Of a DNA stretch of 64,000 nt, positions 43,154 to 52,273 are shown piece after piece (the first letter of the stretch is position 1; each line of letters begins with the position of its first letter). Origin of the DNA: CAWDVK01 sp963805715 (GTDB taxonomy: Bacteria; Actinomycetota; Actinomycetes; Streptosporangiales; Streptosporangiaceae); contig CAWDVK010000005.1 in assembly GCA_963805715.1 (NCBI GenBank), positions 124,001 to 188,000 on the forward strand, in the 5' to 3' direction. A program made the position numbers and the translations under genes. The notes below the pieces were generated by a model that did not search any database, was not told the origin of the DNA, and worked only from the letters and a program-made list of their open reading frames with translations.

Positions 43154-43240
43154 TGGCCAGCGGAAAGTGTGCCGGTCTCGCCTGGCCAGCGGGAACCGTG
43201 CCGGTCTCACCTGGCCAGCGGAAACGATGCCGGTCTCACC
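43154..43240. repeat. Three 29-bp direct repeats between mmpL-type and GH15-type genes
   Basis: The unit TGGCCAGCGGAAAGTGTGCC... starts at 43154, 43183 and 43212 with few mismatches, giving a regular 29-bp spacing (nearly three helical turns). A small hairpin (CTCACCC/GGGTGAG) follows. The repeats lie upstream of the MMPL gene and of the divergent GH15 gene, and could bind a regulator cooperatively. The rest of the gap to 43406 is featureless. Confidence 0.75.
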
Positions 43241-43406
43241 CGGGCAGGGTGAGGCGCCGGCCGAGACTGCGGGGTGACGATGGACTAGGCCCGGCCTGCC
43301 GGGGGGCTCGTACCGGGGCCGTCGTCAACGTGGCGAGCGGAGGTCAGCTCGCCGGGCTCGCTCGCAGGTCATCAAGATCATCGCAGGTCATCGAGGAGGG
43401 GGACTG

Positions 43407-45225
43407 ATGAACTATCCGGCGATCGAGGATCACGCCCTGATCGGCGATATGCAGACGGCGGCGCTGGTGGCGACTGACGGCACCGTGGACTTCATGTGCC
43501 TGCCGCGGTTCGACTCACCGACCATCTTCGCGTCCCTGCTGGATCAGCGCAACGGCGGCCGGTTCACGCTGGCACCGGCCGGCCAGCACGTGACCAAGCA
43601 GATGTACCTGCCGAATACCGCCGTCCTGGTCACGCGGTACCTGTCCGAGGGGGGAGTCGCCGAGGTCATCGACTTCATGCCGGTGGAGAGGCCCGGCATC
43701 GCCACCGATAAGCACCGGCTGGTCCGGATGGTGCGCGGGATCCGCGGCAAGATGACGCTGCAGGCCCGGGTGGAGCCGCGGTTCGACTACGCCCGCTCGG
43801 CGCACAAGACGCACATCTCGGAGGCGGGCGTCGTCTTCGACGGCAGCACGCCGGTCGTCGCCCTGTCTAGTACCTGGCCGATGGAGCGGGACGGAGACAA
43901 CGTTCCGGACCCGGTTCACCATCCGGGCCGGCGAGACCGGCGCGATGGTGCTGGAGTCCGGCAGGTCCGCGCGGCCGGCCAAGCTCAGCGAGCGACAGCT
44001 GGAGAAGTGGCAGGACGAGACCATCGGGTTCTGGCGCACCTGGCTGGCGCGCGGCAGCTACCGGGGCCGGTGGCGTGAGGCGGTGGAGCGCTCCGCGATC
44101 ACGCTGAAGCTGATGACCTACGCGCCCACCGGCGCCATGGTCGCGGCGCCGACGGCGGGGCTGCCCGAGCAGGTCGGCGGCGAGCGCAACTGGGACTACC
44201 GCTACACCTGGATCCGCGACTCCTCGTTCTCGGTGTTCGCGCTGCTCAACCTGGGCTTCACGGACGAGGCCTACGGCCTGGGGTACTGGATCCGCAACCG
44301 GGTGGAGGAGCGTAAGCGCGGGGACGGCAGCCCGCTGTCGATCATGTACCGGGTGGACGGCAGCTCGGACCTGTCCGAGTTCACCCTGGACCACTTCGAG
44401 GGCTACAAGGGCTCGAGCCCGGTCCGCATCGGCAACGCGGCATCGGACCAGCTCCAGCTCGACATCTACGGCGAGGCGATCGACACGATCTACCGGCTCG
44501 ACCAGGTGCGGCCCATCATGGCCGAGCGGGGCTGGAACGACCTGACCGGGCTGATCGACTGGCTCTGCGAGCACTGGGACCAGCCGGATGAGGGCATCTG
44601 GGAGACCCGCGGCGGCCGCCGCCCGTTCACCTACGGCCGGCTCATGTCGTGGGTGGCCTTCGACCGGGTCATCCGGATCGCCGCCGACCGGGCCCGGCCG
44701 GCCGACCTGGCCCGGTGGACGGCCGAGCGCGACCGGCTGTACGCCGAGGTCGTGGACAAGGGCTTTAATCCCAAGCTCAAGGCGTTCACGCAGTACCAGG
44801 GCAGCGACGTGCTGGACGCGTCGAACCTGCTCATGCCCGCCACCGGCATCATCGTGCCCACCGACGAGAAGTGGATCTCGACGATGGCCGCGATCGACAA
44901 GACGCTGGTGGAGGACAGCCTGGTCTACCGCTACGACCCGAAGGCTTCGCCGGACGGGCTGCGCGGATCGGAGGGCACGTTCTCGCTCTGCACCGGCTGG
45001 TACGTGGACGCGCTGACCCGTACCGGCCGCCTGGACGAGGCCCGGCTCACCTTCGAGAAGATGCTGACCTACGGCAACCACGTGGGGCTGTTCTCGGAAG
45101 AGATCGGCAGCACCGGCGAGCAGCTGGGCAACTTCCCGCAGGCCTTCACCCACCTGTCCCTCATCAACGCCGCCATCAATCTCGATCACCAGCTGGACCT
45201 GCACGAGCTGCGCACCGCCGCGTAG
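43407..45225 (+). pseudogene. GH15 glucoamylase/trehalase-like enzyme, frameshifted
   Basis: The first frame (ATG 43407, GGAGGGGG upstream) encodes the N-terminal domain beginning YPAIEDHALIGDMQTAALV, and DFMCLPRFDSPTIFASLLD. At about 43895-43905 the frame changes and the protein continues as RTRFTIRAGETGAMVLESG, with the (alpha/alpha)6 barrel: NWDYRYTWIRDSSFSVFALL, the first catalytic acid in DEGIWETRGG and the second near EGTFSLCTGWYVDALTR, ending at TAG 45223-45225. In actinobacteria such GH15 enzymes hydrolyse trehalose or alpha-glucans, fitting the otsA gene in the region. A one-base indel would restore about 605 residues. Confidence 0.85.
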
Positions 45226-45254
45226 TCCTTTCCGAAACGGATAGCGCGGCGCCT

Positions 45255-45288
45255 GTCGCCCCCCTGGGCCAGCCCTCAGGGGGGCGAC
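45255..45288. terminator. Bidirectional terminator hairpin
   Basis: GTCGCCCCCCTG (45255-45266) and CAGGGGGGCGAC (45277-45288) form a perfect 12-bp stem with a 10-base loop between the convergent GH15 and acuC-type genes. It has no T-run, as is usual in actinomycetes. Confidence 0.75.
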
Positions 45289-45301
45289 GGCCCTGCGTGC
45301 G

Positions 45302-46486
45302 TCAGGGCACGGGCATGAGGCCGTACTCGGGGAAGACGGCGTGGCGGGTGGCCATGATGGCCTGGTCCACCGGGTCGGCGGGGTCGTAGCCGGACTCGAA
45401 CCGCCTGTACCGGGCCCGGCCTCCCTCGGTCATCAGCTCGGGGGCGGGCCGCCCGGTGCGGCGGGAGGCGTACTCGCGCCACCCGGCCGGGATCCGCGCC
45501 TGCGGGTCGATCGGGTACCCGGCGGCCTCGGCGAGCAGGTGCGCCCAGGTGCGCGGGACGACGTGGAGCCGCTCGTAGCCGCCGCCGCCGGTCAGCAGCC
45601 AGCGGCCGCCGGCGCTCTGGTGGGCCAGCTGGTGGATCGCGGCGTGCGCGGCCCGCTGCCCGTCGATGGACAGCCGCAGGCCGGTCAGCGGGTCGAGCAG
45701 GTGGGTGTCACAGCCGTGCTGGCTGACCAGGATCTCCGGCCGGAAGGCCCGCACCAGCGGCGGCACGACGGCGTGGAAGGCGCGCAGCCAGCCGGCGTCG
45801 GCCGTGCCGGCCGGCAGCGCCACGTTCACCGCGGAGGCAACCGCGCCGGGGCCGCCGGTCTCGGACGGCATGCCGGTCCAGGGGAACAGGGTCAGCGGTG
45901 ACTCGTGCAGGCTGATCGTCAGCACCCGGGGATCGTTGTAGAAGGCGGCCTGGACCCCGTCACCGTGGTGCGCGTCGATGTCCACGTAGGCGACCCGGTC
46001 CGCGCCGGCCAGCAGCAGCCAGGCGATCGCGATCGCCGGGTCGTTATACACGCAGAACCCGCTCGCGTTCCCGCTCATCGCGTGATGCAGCCCGCCCGCG
46101 ATGCTCGCCCCGTGCGCGGCCGCGCCGGTCCACACCGCCCGGGCCGCGGCCAGCGTCGCGCCCGCCACCAGCGCGGACGCATCGTGCATGCCGGAGAACA
46201 CCGGGTCATCCTCGGTACCGAGCCCGAAGCTCAGGATGGACGGGTCGGGGTCGGGGCCGCCGGCCTGCCGCACCGCCGCGATGTAGCGCCCGATATGCAC
46301 CATCTGGAGCTGGACATCCGTGGCGGCCACCGGAGGCTCGATCGACACCCCGGCCCGGCCGAACAGCCCGAACGCGCGAGCCAGCTCAATCGTCAGCTCG
46401 ACCCGGATGGGCGCCATCGGATGGTCGGCCCCGAAGTCGTAGGCCGTCAGGCCCTCGTCCCAGGCCACGTGCAGCGTGCAGGGCAT
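45302..46486 (-). CDS. acuC: AcuC-type histone-deacetylase-family protein
   Basis: The 394-residue zinc deacetylase has GLHHAMSGNASGFCVYND, DIDAHHGDGVQAAFYND (metal-binding Asp/His), SLHESPLTLFPWTG, QHGCDTHLLDPL and LLTGGGGYERLHVVPRTW. AcuC deacetylates acyl-CoA synthetases or acetoin-related enzymes, the zinc-dependent counterpart to sirtuins. ATG 46486 begins MPCTLHVAWDEGLTAYDFG, the typical family start. It is encoded alone between two converging units. Confidence 0.9.
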   Translation of the reverse strand: MPCTLHVAWDEGLTAYDFGADHPMAPIRVELTIELARAFGLFGRAGVSIEPPVAATDVQLQMVHIGRYIAAVRQAGGPDPDPSILSFGLGTEDDPVFSGMHDASALVAGATLAAARAVWTGAAAHGASIAGGLHHAMSGNASGFCVYNDPAIAIAWLLLAGADRVAYVDIDAHHGDGVQAAFYNDPRVLTISLHESPLTLFPWTGMPSETGGPGAVASAVNVALPAGTADAGWLRAFHAVVPPLVRAFRPEILVSQHGCDTHLLDPLTGLRLSIDGQRAAHAAIHQLAHQSAGGRWLLTGGGGYERLHVVPRTWAHLLAEAAGYPIDPQARIPAGWREYASRRTGRPAPELMTEGGRARYRRFESGYDPADPVDQAIMATRHAVFPEYGLMPVP

Positions 46487-46584
46487 GCGTCATTCCTCCA
46501 CAGTCATGCTTCCCGGCAGCGGAGGAATTCAGGCCCTGTCGCGCGCTCGGGTTCCCCGCGGCGGCCGGCTGAGCGCCGGGCTGG

Positions 46585-46995
46585 CTACACGAGGCCGGGG
46601 AAGAAGATGCCGATCTCCCGCTGCGCTGACTCTGGCGAGTCGGATCCGTGCACGATGTTCTGCTGGACTTCCAGCGCGTGGTCACCGCGGATGGTGCCCA
46701 TCGGGGCGCGGATCGGGTCGGTAGAGCCGGCCAGCGCGCGGAACGCCTCGATCGCCCGCGGCCCCTCCGCGACCAGCGCCACCAGCGGGCCGGAGGTGAT
46801 GAAGTCGACCAGCTGCCCGAAGAACGGCCGGACCGAGTGCTCGGCGTAGTGCGCCTCGGCTCTCTCCCGGTCCAGCGTGCGCAGGTCCATCGCGACGATC
46901 TGCAGTCCCTTGCCCTCGATCCGGGACAGCACCTCGCCGATCAGCCCGCGCTGCACGCCGTCGGGCTTGATCAGGATCAGCGTTCGTTCTGTCAT
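46585..46995 (-). CDS. ndk: Nucleoside diphosphate kinase
   Basis: The 136-residue enzyme exchanges the gamma-phosphate among NTPs through a histidine. The motifs are ERTLILIKPDGVQRGLIGEV at the start, ALAGSTDPIRAPMGTIRGD, and NIVHGSDSPESAQREIGIFF with the catalytic histidine (about residue 115). ATG 46995 has GGGAG upstream; the frame is open to 47031. It is a normal-length housekeeping gene. Confidence 0.95.
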   Translation of the reverse strand: MTERTLILIKPDGVQRGLIGEVLSRIEGKGLQIVAMDLRTLDRERAEAHYAEHSVRPFFGQLVDFITSGPLVALVAEGPRAIEAFRALAGSTDPIRAPMGTIRGDHALEVQQNIVHGSDSPESAQREIGIFFPGLV

Positions 46996-47097
46996 GAATG
47001 CTCCCTCGCGGTGACACGGCGAGCAGATCACGCAGCGACACGGTCTACTTGCTCCGGCGACAATCGTACCGATACCGGCACGCCCGTGCCCCGGCTC

Positions 47098-47310
47098 TCA
47101 GCCGGCGCTTGTATTGGCCAGGATCCGGTGCGGCCACGCCCTCAGATTGGTACCCGGCGTGAACTGATGGAAGGCGCGGCAGGCCTCGGTGATGGTCTCC
47201 TGCACCATGTCCTCGGCGTCGGCCGGGTTGCGGGTCATGCGCAGGGCCGCCGCATGCAGCTGCCCCTCGTAAGGAATCACGTCTCGCTCGAACCGCGCGT
47301 CGGCGCAGGT
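47098..47310 (-). pseudogene. ECF sigma factor (SigR/SigH type) remnant
   Basis: The minus frame reads RFERDVIPYEGQLHAAALRM, TRNPADAEDMVQET, and FHQFTPGTNLRAW, matching the region-2 core of the thiol-stress sigma factors SigR/SigH (PADAEDLVQET in the family). It stops after HRILANTSAG with a TGA, so region 4 is missing, and no zinc-binding anti-sigma (RsrA-like) gene is adjacent. About 65 residues of an expected 200 or so remain. I read it as a decayed copy. Confidence 0.75.
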
Positions 47311-47335
47311 CGGTGGCCTGGTTTAAGCTTGGCCG

Positions 47336-48041
47336 GTGGCTCTGGCTGCCCCGTCGCGGACCGCGCTGGTCCGCCGAGCGCGCCGGATCAATCGTGAATT
47401 GGCCCGGCTCTACCCGGATGCGCATATCGAGCTCAATTTCACCTCTCCGCTGGAACTGCTAATCGCCACGATCCTGTCCGCGCAGACGACCGACCGCAGG
47501 GTCAATGCGGTGACGCGGGTCCTGTTCGCCCGGTACCGGACCGCTTGCGACTACGCCGCCGCGGACCGGGCGGAGCTGGAGAAGCTGATCCAGCCGACCG
47601 GCTTCTACCATGTCAAGGCGAACAGCCTGATCGCGCTCGGCCAGGGGGTGTGCGACCGCTTCGGCGGCGAGGTTCCCGGCACGCTGGAAGAGCTGGTGAC
47701 ACTGCCGGGAGTTGGCCGCAAGACCGCCAATGTGGTGCTCGGCGGCGCCTTCGGCAAGCCGGGCGTCACGGTGGACACCCACGTCGCCCGGCTGGCCAGG
47801 CGGTTCGGCTGGACGGCGAGCAAGGACCCGGGCAGGATCGAGCAAGACATCGCGGCGCTGCTGCCCCGGCAGGAGTGGACCGCGGCCTCGAACCGGCTGA
47901 TCTGGCATGGCCGCCGGGTCTGTCATGCCCGCAGGCGCCTGCGGTGCCTGCGGGATAGCCCGGCTGTGCCCGTCGTTCGGCGAGGGCCCGACCGACGCGG
48001 AGACCGCGCGCAAGCTGGTCAAGACCGGACCATTCGGGTAA
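47336..48041 (+). pseudogene. nth: Endonuclease III, frameshifted near the iron-sulfur loop
   Basis: The base-excision-repair glycosylase/AP lyase begins at GTG 47336. Helix-hairpin-helix LPGVGRKTANVVLGG with the catalytic lysine and VDTHVARLARRFG with the aspartate are present. At about 47925-47940 the frame is lost just after CHAR; the correct C-terminus is found in the next frame as ACGACGIARLCPSFGEGP and VKTGPFG to TAA 48039-48041, and together with the upstream cysteine it restores the four-cysteine [4Fe-4S] motif. The single-base indel is probably a sequence error, since both sides are intact. Confidence 0.85.
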
Positions 48042-48054
48042 CCGCGACCGGCTG

Positions 48055-48828
48055 TCAGCCGGCCTGCGGCCAGTGCGCTCCATCGGAGGGACCGCTGGGC
48101 CGCGGTGCGCTAGCCGGCGGGACGGTGGCGTCCGGCTGGCCTGAGCGCCGAAGCGAGTCGGCGACGAATCCGCTGGCCTTGAGGTCATCGACGAAGGCGC
48201 GGAGGAACTGGATGGTCTCCGGGCTGCGGGTCCTGGTCGTGCCCAGCGCCTGCCGGATTTCCATGAACCGGCCCTCGATCAGGCGGAAGCCGCGGTGGCT
48301 GCTGACGAATTCCGTCATCGGCTGCCTGATGCCGGCCGCGACCTCCAGGCCCTGGTCCAGGAACACCTGCACGCCGTCGTCTGCGCGCACCACGCTGGCG
48401 TGCTCCAGGGTGCGGGAGAGGAAAAGGTCGTAGGCAGATCCCTGCTTGACGCCGATGCGCACGTGCTTGCGGTCAACGTCAGCCGCGGTGGTGACAGCCG
48501 AGTCCGCGGGTACGGCGAACACGCCCTCGATCACGACGTACGGCGCGGTAAACGCGACCTGCGCCTCCCGCGCGGGCTCGATGGCCAGGAAGCAGATGTC
48601 AGCCCGCCCCGCCGTCATCGCCTCGAAGGACGTACGCGCCGCATCGGAGCAGACCCACTGCACCGGCAGCCGCAGCCGCGAGCCCAGCTCGCGGGCGATG
48701 TCGACCGTCACGCCGGACGGTGCCGTCGGCGGGCCCTGGGCCAGCACCGGATTGCCCAGGTTGATGGCGGCACGCAGGGTGCCTGTCGGCGCGAGATCCC
48801 GGACGATGGCGGCAGGCGCGATGCTCAT
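48055..48828 (-). CDS. Family 3 extracellular-solute-binding-like protein without signal peptide
   Basis: The 257-residue protein has the SBP_bac_3 fold: TLRAAINLGNPVLAQ, GVTVDIARELGSRLRLPVQ, DICFLAIEPAREAQVAFTAPY and RIGVKQGSAYDLFLSRTL. Such proteins usually deliver polar amino acids to ABC importers, but here the start (MSIAPAAIVRDLAPTGT) shows no export signal, and no permease or ATPase gene is adjacent. It may be a cytoplasmic ligand-binding protein, or the true start may lie outside an apparent frame. The substrate is unknown. Confidence 0.75.
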   Translation of the reverse strand: MSIAPAAIVRDLAPTGTLRAAINLGNPVLAQGPPTAPSGVTVDIARELGSRLRLPVQWVCSDAARTSFEAMTAGRADICFLAIEPAREAQVAFTAPYVVIEGVFAVPADSAVTTAADVDRKHVRIGVKQGSAYDLFLSRTLEHASVVRADDGVQVFLDQGLEVAAGIRQPMTEFVSSHRGFRLIEGRFMEIRQALGTTRTRSPETIQFLRAFVDDLKASGFVADSLRRSGQPDATVPPASAPRPSGPSDGAHWPQAG

Positions 48829-48962
48829 GAGGACACCCTATGGAGGACTGCCGGGGCCCCGGCGCGGGCAGTCGAGCGGCCGCGGCTGCTGGACGCACCG
48901 GCGACGCCGGACGCTGGCAAGCCGAAACTCGGGCGCGTCGCCCCGCCTGACCGCCGTGCCGG

Positions 48963-49142
48963 CTAGGCCTCCTGAAGGTCGGAAAGCTTGACGAACCGCG
49001 ACAGCTCGCGCACCGAACGGACCTCTGCGACGTAGAACCCGCGGTGGCAGATCCGGAGCCACTCGCCGTCACGGCCGTCGGCGGTGAGGGACAGGCGGAT
49101 GACATCGATCCGCCAGTCACCGTCAGCGCTCCGCAGCCGCAT
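48963..49142 (-). CDS. Small conserved actinobacterial hypothetical protein
   Basis: ATG 49142 to TAG 48963-48965 encodes 59 residues, MRLRSADGDWRIDVIRLSLT, then GEWLRICHRGFYVAEVRSV and LSRFVKLSDLQEA. This small WLRxxxxGFYVAxVRS protein is a common orphan in actinomycetes. No function is known to me. It stands alone after the solute-binding-protein gene. Confidence 0.7.
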   Translation of the reverse strand: MRLRSADGDWRIDVIRLSLTADGRDGEWLRICHRGFYVAEVRSVRELSRFVKLSDLQEA

Positions 49143-49658
49143 GGCACAACTGTCCCATGAGTCACAAACGGTACGCTAAGCCTCAGCCGTCGCGAAGGCC
49201 CGGTGACCCGCAGGATCGCCCCTCGCACCCGGAATCTCGGTAACGGGGCATCCTCATGTCCGTCAGCGTGGACAGGCCCCGTGCGCCGCAGTGGGCGCAC
49301 GGGGCCCTAGTCGAACTGGTCGGCACGGGGGAGCCGACCCGCTCAAAGGGGAGGGCCAGCCTTGACCGCGCCCGGGGGAGGCGGCAGGTCGGTGACCCTA
49401 CCCATGGGTAACAACCCCTCAGCGGCGTGAATGATGCCCGCGCGCCGCCGTGTCTCTGGTCACATTCTGTAGATCCGCAGCCTGCGACCGCCGGCGAGAG
49501 CTTCACGACGTGGCCCTGTTAATCCGCAAGCGAAGCCGATCGCTGACGCCGATGCAGGCCAGCTATGGGTGACCAGCGCGTTGCAGGAGGCACGGGTGGC
49601 CGTCAGTACGTGGCGAAATGCGGGGCGCCTCTCGCGCGTCGGGCCGGAATCCGGAGTC
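49143..49658. other. Intergenic region with a strong hairpin
   Basis: No gene is recognised in these 516 bases. A perfect 13-bp stem, GGCCCCGTGCGCC (49275-49287) with GGCGCACGGGGCC (49294-49306) and a 6-base loop, looks like a transcription terminator. A 12-bp palindrome TACCCATGGGTA lies at 49399-49410. The base composition is more mixed than in the flanking genes. Confidence 0.5.
49275..49306. terminator. Strong hairpin, terminator-like
   Basis: A 13-bp perfect GC-rich stem with a GCAGTG loop lies in the middle of a gene-free stretch. The orientation is not determinable, since no gene reads into it closely. Confidence 0.55.
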
Positions 49659-50234
49659 TCAAACCGCGTCGGAGGTGGCTGGCTTCAGCTGCGCGGGGCT
49701 GAGCGCGACGTCTGAGGTGTCTGGATCCGCGTGCCAGGGCCACCACGCCGCAGTGTCCGGATCGCCTGGCGGGCTCGCGGCACGGACCGTGCGCAGGTGC
49801 CTCAGCATTGATAGCCACAGCCCGAATCCGAGCAGGAACAGCACCCAGGGCATCGCCGCCACAGCGGCAGCAGTGGGCTGCTGAGGCAGGCTAATACCCG
49901 CCGCGTGCACGGCCCCTACTACGGCGACCACAGCGAGGAAGAACATGACCGAAAGCCACGCATAGCCCTGTATCCACCACTCGGCGCCGCGCAGTGCCAG
50001 CGCGGCCACGCACGCGACCATCAGCATGGCATAGACGATCAGCGGATATAGTCCCGCCAGCGCAGGGGAAACCCCGGCGGCCACCGCGATCTCGCGGATC
50101 CCCGCATAGGACAAAAGGAAGGCAGCCACGGCAAGCAGCGCTACTCCGGTGATCACAATCACAACCGCGGTCACCTGGAACCCGTTGCCGCAATCCGCCG
50201 CCCGGAACCTGGGCGCGCCAGAGAAGTTAGTCAT
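49659..50234 (-). CDS. DUF2637-like membrane protein
   Basis: The 191-residue protein has four hydrophobic segments; the second contains FLLSYAGIREIAVAAG and is followed by LAGLYPLIVYAMLMVACVAA. This resembles DUF2637 proteins, where SYxGI and a YPL(I/S)xD-type helix are conserved, and which are frequent on actinomycete conjugative and integrative elements. The C-terminal 40 residues are polar. The position at the start of the accessory region suits an element gene. Identification is by pattern and length, and I am only moderately sure. Confidence 0.5.
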   Translation of the reverse strand: MTNFSGAPRFRAADCGNGFQVTAVVIVITGVALLAVAAFLLSYAGIREIAVAAGVSPALAGLYPLIVYAMLMVACVAALALRGAEWWIQGYAWLSVMFFLAVVAVVGAVHAAGISLPQQPTAAAVAAMPWVLFLLGFGLWLSMLRHLRTVRAASPPGDPDTAAWWPWHADPDTSDVALSPAQLKPATSDAV

Positions 50235-50836
50235 AGGGCTTGAACGTACCCCGTCCGCCTATAGCTGGAAAGGAGCGAAACGCCCCAGCCCAGCGTCATA
50301 ACCGGACCCCGCGCCGCCTGCCCGCGCTTTGGCCGTATGAACAATCTGTGCCAGTGGCCATGCGGTGTGGCGCTGACAGCACGGTCCGGCACGGGCGTCG
50401 GCTGCCCGCACCCGGCGCACGCGTCTGCCTGAGGCTCGGCGTCATGACGAGAATCACCGTTCGGGCCGGCAGTCCGTAATGTGCTAATCGAAATATTTTG
50501 CGTGCAGATCATGACGTCACGGCCTGGATCGCGCACACCTGTCATGGCTCGGACCGCAAGAAGCGGGCGCGCCAGGAACAACGCCTGAGATCCGCGGATC
50601 GGCCCGGCATTGTCGTATTTTCCGGGCGCGCCGCAGCCCGAATTTCCGCGCAGCCGCTGCTAGCGTGACACAAGCACCTAAAGGGAACAGAGCGCGTTAC
50701 CTGACGGCAAGGCCCACCTGATGGATGAACTCGGCATCTCGTGACATGCATGCAGCGGCTTCAATGGTGACTCTTGGGCTCGCGTTCGTGTTCGGAATGG
50801 CTTGACCTACCTCAAGCCACACATCGGAGGCCATGG
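50235..50836. other. Region between divergent genes; no convincing gene
   Basis: These 600 bases are less GC-rich than the flanks. Short minus-strand frames (for example 50697-50834) have little support. The 3' end holds CGGAGG at 50825-50830, the ribosome site of the next gene. The region should contain the promoters for the DUF2637-like gene and the secreted-protein operon. Confidence 0.45.
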
Positions 50837-52273
50837 ATGCTTCGAGCAGGTGACAGGCGCGGCAGTGGCCTGAGCGTCGCCCAGCCGGGGCCGGGCGCAT
50901 TGCGGATCAGCCGGCGCAGCGTACTGGCCGGCGGCGCCGGCACCGCGGCGTTGATCGCATCGCCGGACCTGTTCTCTGCGCTACGGGAGCCCGCTGCCGC
51001 CTCGGCGGGCTCCATCCGGAGCGCGTTCTTTCTCTATGGCGTTACCGGCGCCGCCGATCCGGCCGGGGCGACGGTCCGGGCTGCCCGGCCTCCGGCGCTG
51101 CGCCACCCGGCCCGCGTCTCGTTGCGGCCGGTCGCGACCCGGCTGGCCGGACTTCCGGCGCAGTCCGCGGATCGGTCGGCTCTGGCCCTGATCACGACGG
51201 AAGAGCGTTCCGACGGGGCGGCGGTGACCTTAACTCTGGTGGACATGCTGTCCGGGACCGCGGAGTCGGGCGGCACTCTCGAGCTGCCTGACCTGCCGCC
51301 CGCGACATCTCTGCTGGTTACCCCGGTCTTCTCCGCGGATTTCGCGACGGTCGCGCTCGTATTGTCGATCACGGTGCCGACGAGCATGCGCAACGTGAGC
51401 AAGATAAATCCGCACACCGGGCGGGCCATGACTGTTCCGACGGCTACGTGGACCTCGCATCACGCCCTGGCATATTTCGACCGCGGCACCGCATCATTCA
51501 CAGGGCCATACCACCTATCCGACGCCCCGTCCCTCGCTCTGGTCAGCGCGGCTGCCGATGCCCGTCACCTGTATCTGTGGACGGTAAAAGAGGCGGCAGC
51601 CGTTCGCTCCCGGAACGGGCATCCGTGGCAGGACCCCGTTCCGCGGTTCTCTTCTTATCCGCTGGGGTCAGGGACCGCCCGGTTCTGCGTGCCCGCTCCC
51701 GGGCCGTGGCCCACCGGCGGGGAGCCAGTCGCGATGCTGGCGACCGGCCACATTGCGCGCCTGGTCAACGGCCGCCAAGTCCTGCTCTACTCACCCCGCT
51801 CCGGTGAAGGCCGGCAGATCAGGCTCGCCGCACTCAACGTCCCGTCGACAAAGCCTGGCGCTGTCACCCTGGCACCACGACCGGACGGAACGGTCTTCAT
51901 CAACAACCCGGCCATCGGGCGGGCGGTCATCGCTGACCCGGCGGGGTCGTTCCGCGAGACGGCGGTAATCAGCTATCCGAGGCCGGCCGGTCCGTTCGGC
52001 GGGCCGTGCGGCAAGGCGGCGCTCTCGCAGGACGGCCGCATGGTCTACGTCCTGGGCCCGGCGGGGGCGGGCGGTCTCAGCGCCTATGACATCCGCACCG
52101 GAGTGCTCGCCGCGTCCTACAGTCACGGGGAGCACTACACCGGCGTGTACCAGCTGGCCAGCAGCGTGCTCCTGGCCGTCAGCCCGACCAGGCCCCAGCT
52201 TGTGTTCTTCACCCCATCCCTCATGCCGATAGGGACGGCCGACACTGATGTGCGCGTGGCGGCGGTGTTCTGA
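50837..52273 (+). CDS. Tat-type secreted protein, possible beta-propeller
   Basis: The protein of 478 residues starts at ATG 50837 with CGGAGG six bases upstream. Residues 20-45 form a Tat signal (ISRRSVLAGGAGTAALIAS). The rest is beta-rich with repeating segments (AALSQDGRMVYVLGPAG, LSAYDIRTGVLAASYSHGE, LLVTPVFSADFATVALVLS) like TolB/YVTN propeller blades. There is no enzyme signature. It is the first of four genes linked by 1-4 base overlaps or a short gap, so it probably works with the products of those genes outside the cell. Confidence 0.6.
   Translation: MLRAGDRRGSGLSVAQPGPGALRISRRSVLAGGAGTAALIASPDLFSALREPAAASAGSIRSAFFLYGVTGAADPAGATVRAARPPALRHPARVSLRPVATRLAGLPAQSADRSALALITTEERSDGAAVTLTLVDMLSGTAESGGTLELPDLPPATSLLVTPVFSADFATVALVLSITVPTSMRNVSKINPHTGRAMTVPTATWTSHHALAYFDRGTASFTGPYHLSDAPSLALVSAAADARHLYLWTVKEAAAVRSRNGHPWQDPVPRFSSYPLGSGTARFCVPAPGPWPTGGEPVAMLATGHIARLVNGRQVLLYSPRSGEGRQIRLAALNVPSTKPGAVTLAPRPDGTVFINNPAIGRAVIADPAGSFRETAVISYPRPAGPFGGPCGKAALSQDGRMVYVLGPAGAGGLSAYDIRTGVLAASYSHGEHYTGVYQLASSVLLAVSPTRPQLVFFTPSLMPIGTADTDVRVAAVF

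Noticed and set aside
49143..49658. Possible riboswitch in the long intergenic region
   Set aside because: Apart from one hairpin and a short palindrome I saw no conserved riboswitch core, and no gene follows closely.
50235..50581. Minus-strand ORF of about 115 codons next to the DUF2637-like gene
   Set aside because: It starts with overlap and contains a CAGCGQ pair, but otherwise looks random. I could not support it.
50697..50834. 45-codon minus-strand ORF upstream of the Tat-type gene
   Set aside because: It has no ribosome site of note and covers the upstream region of the operon. Its composition is compatible with coding, but there is no supporting motif.
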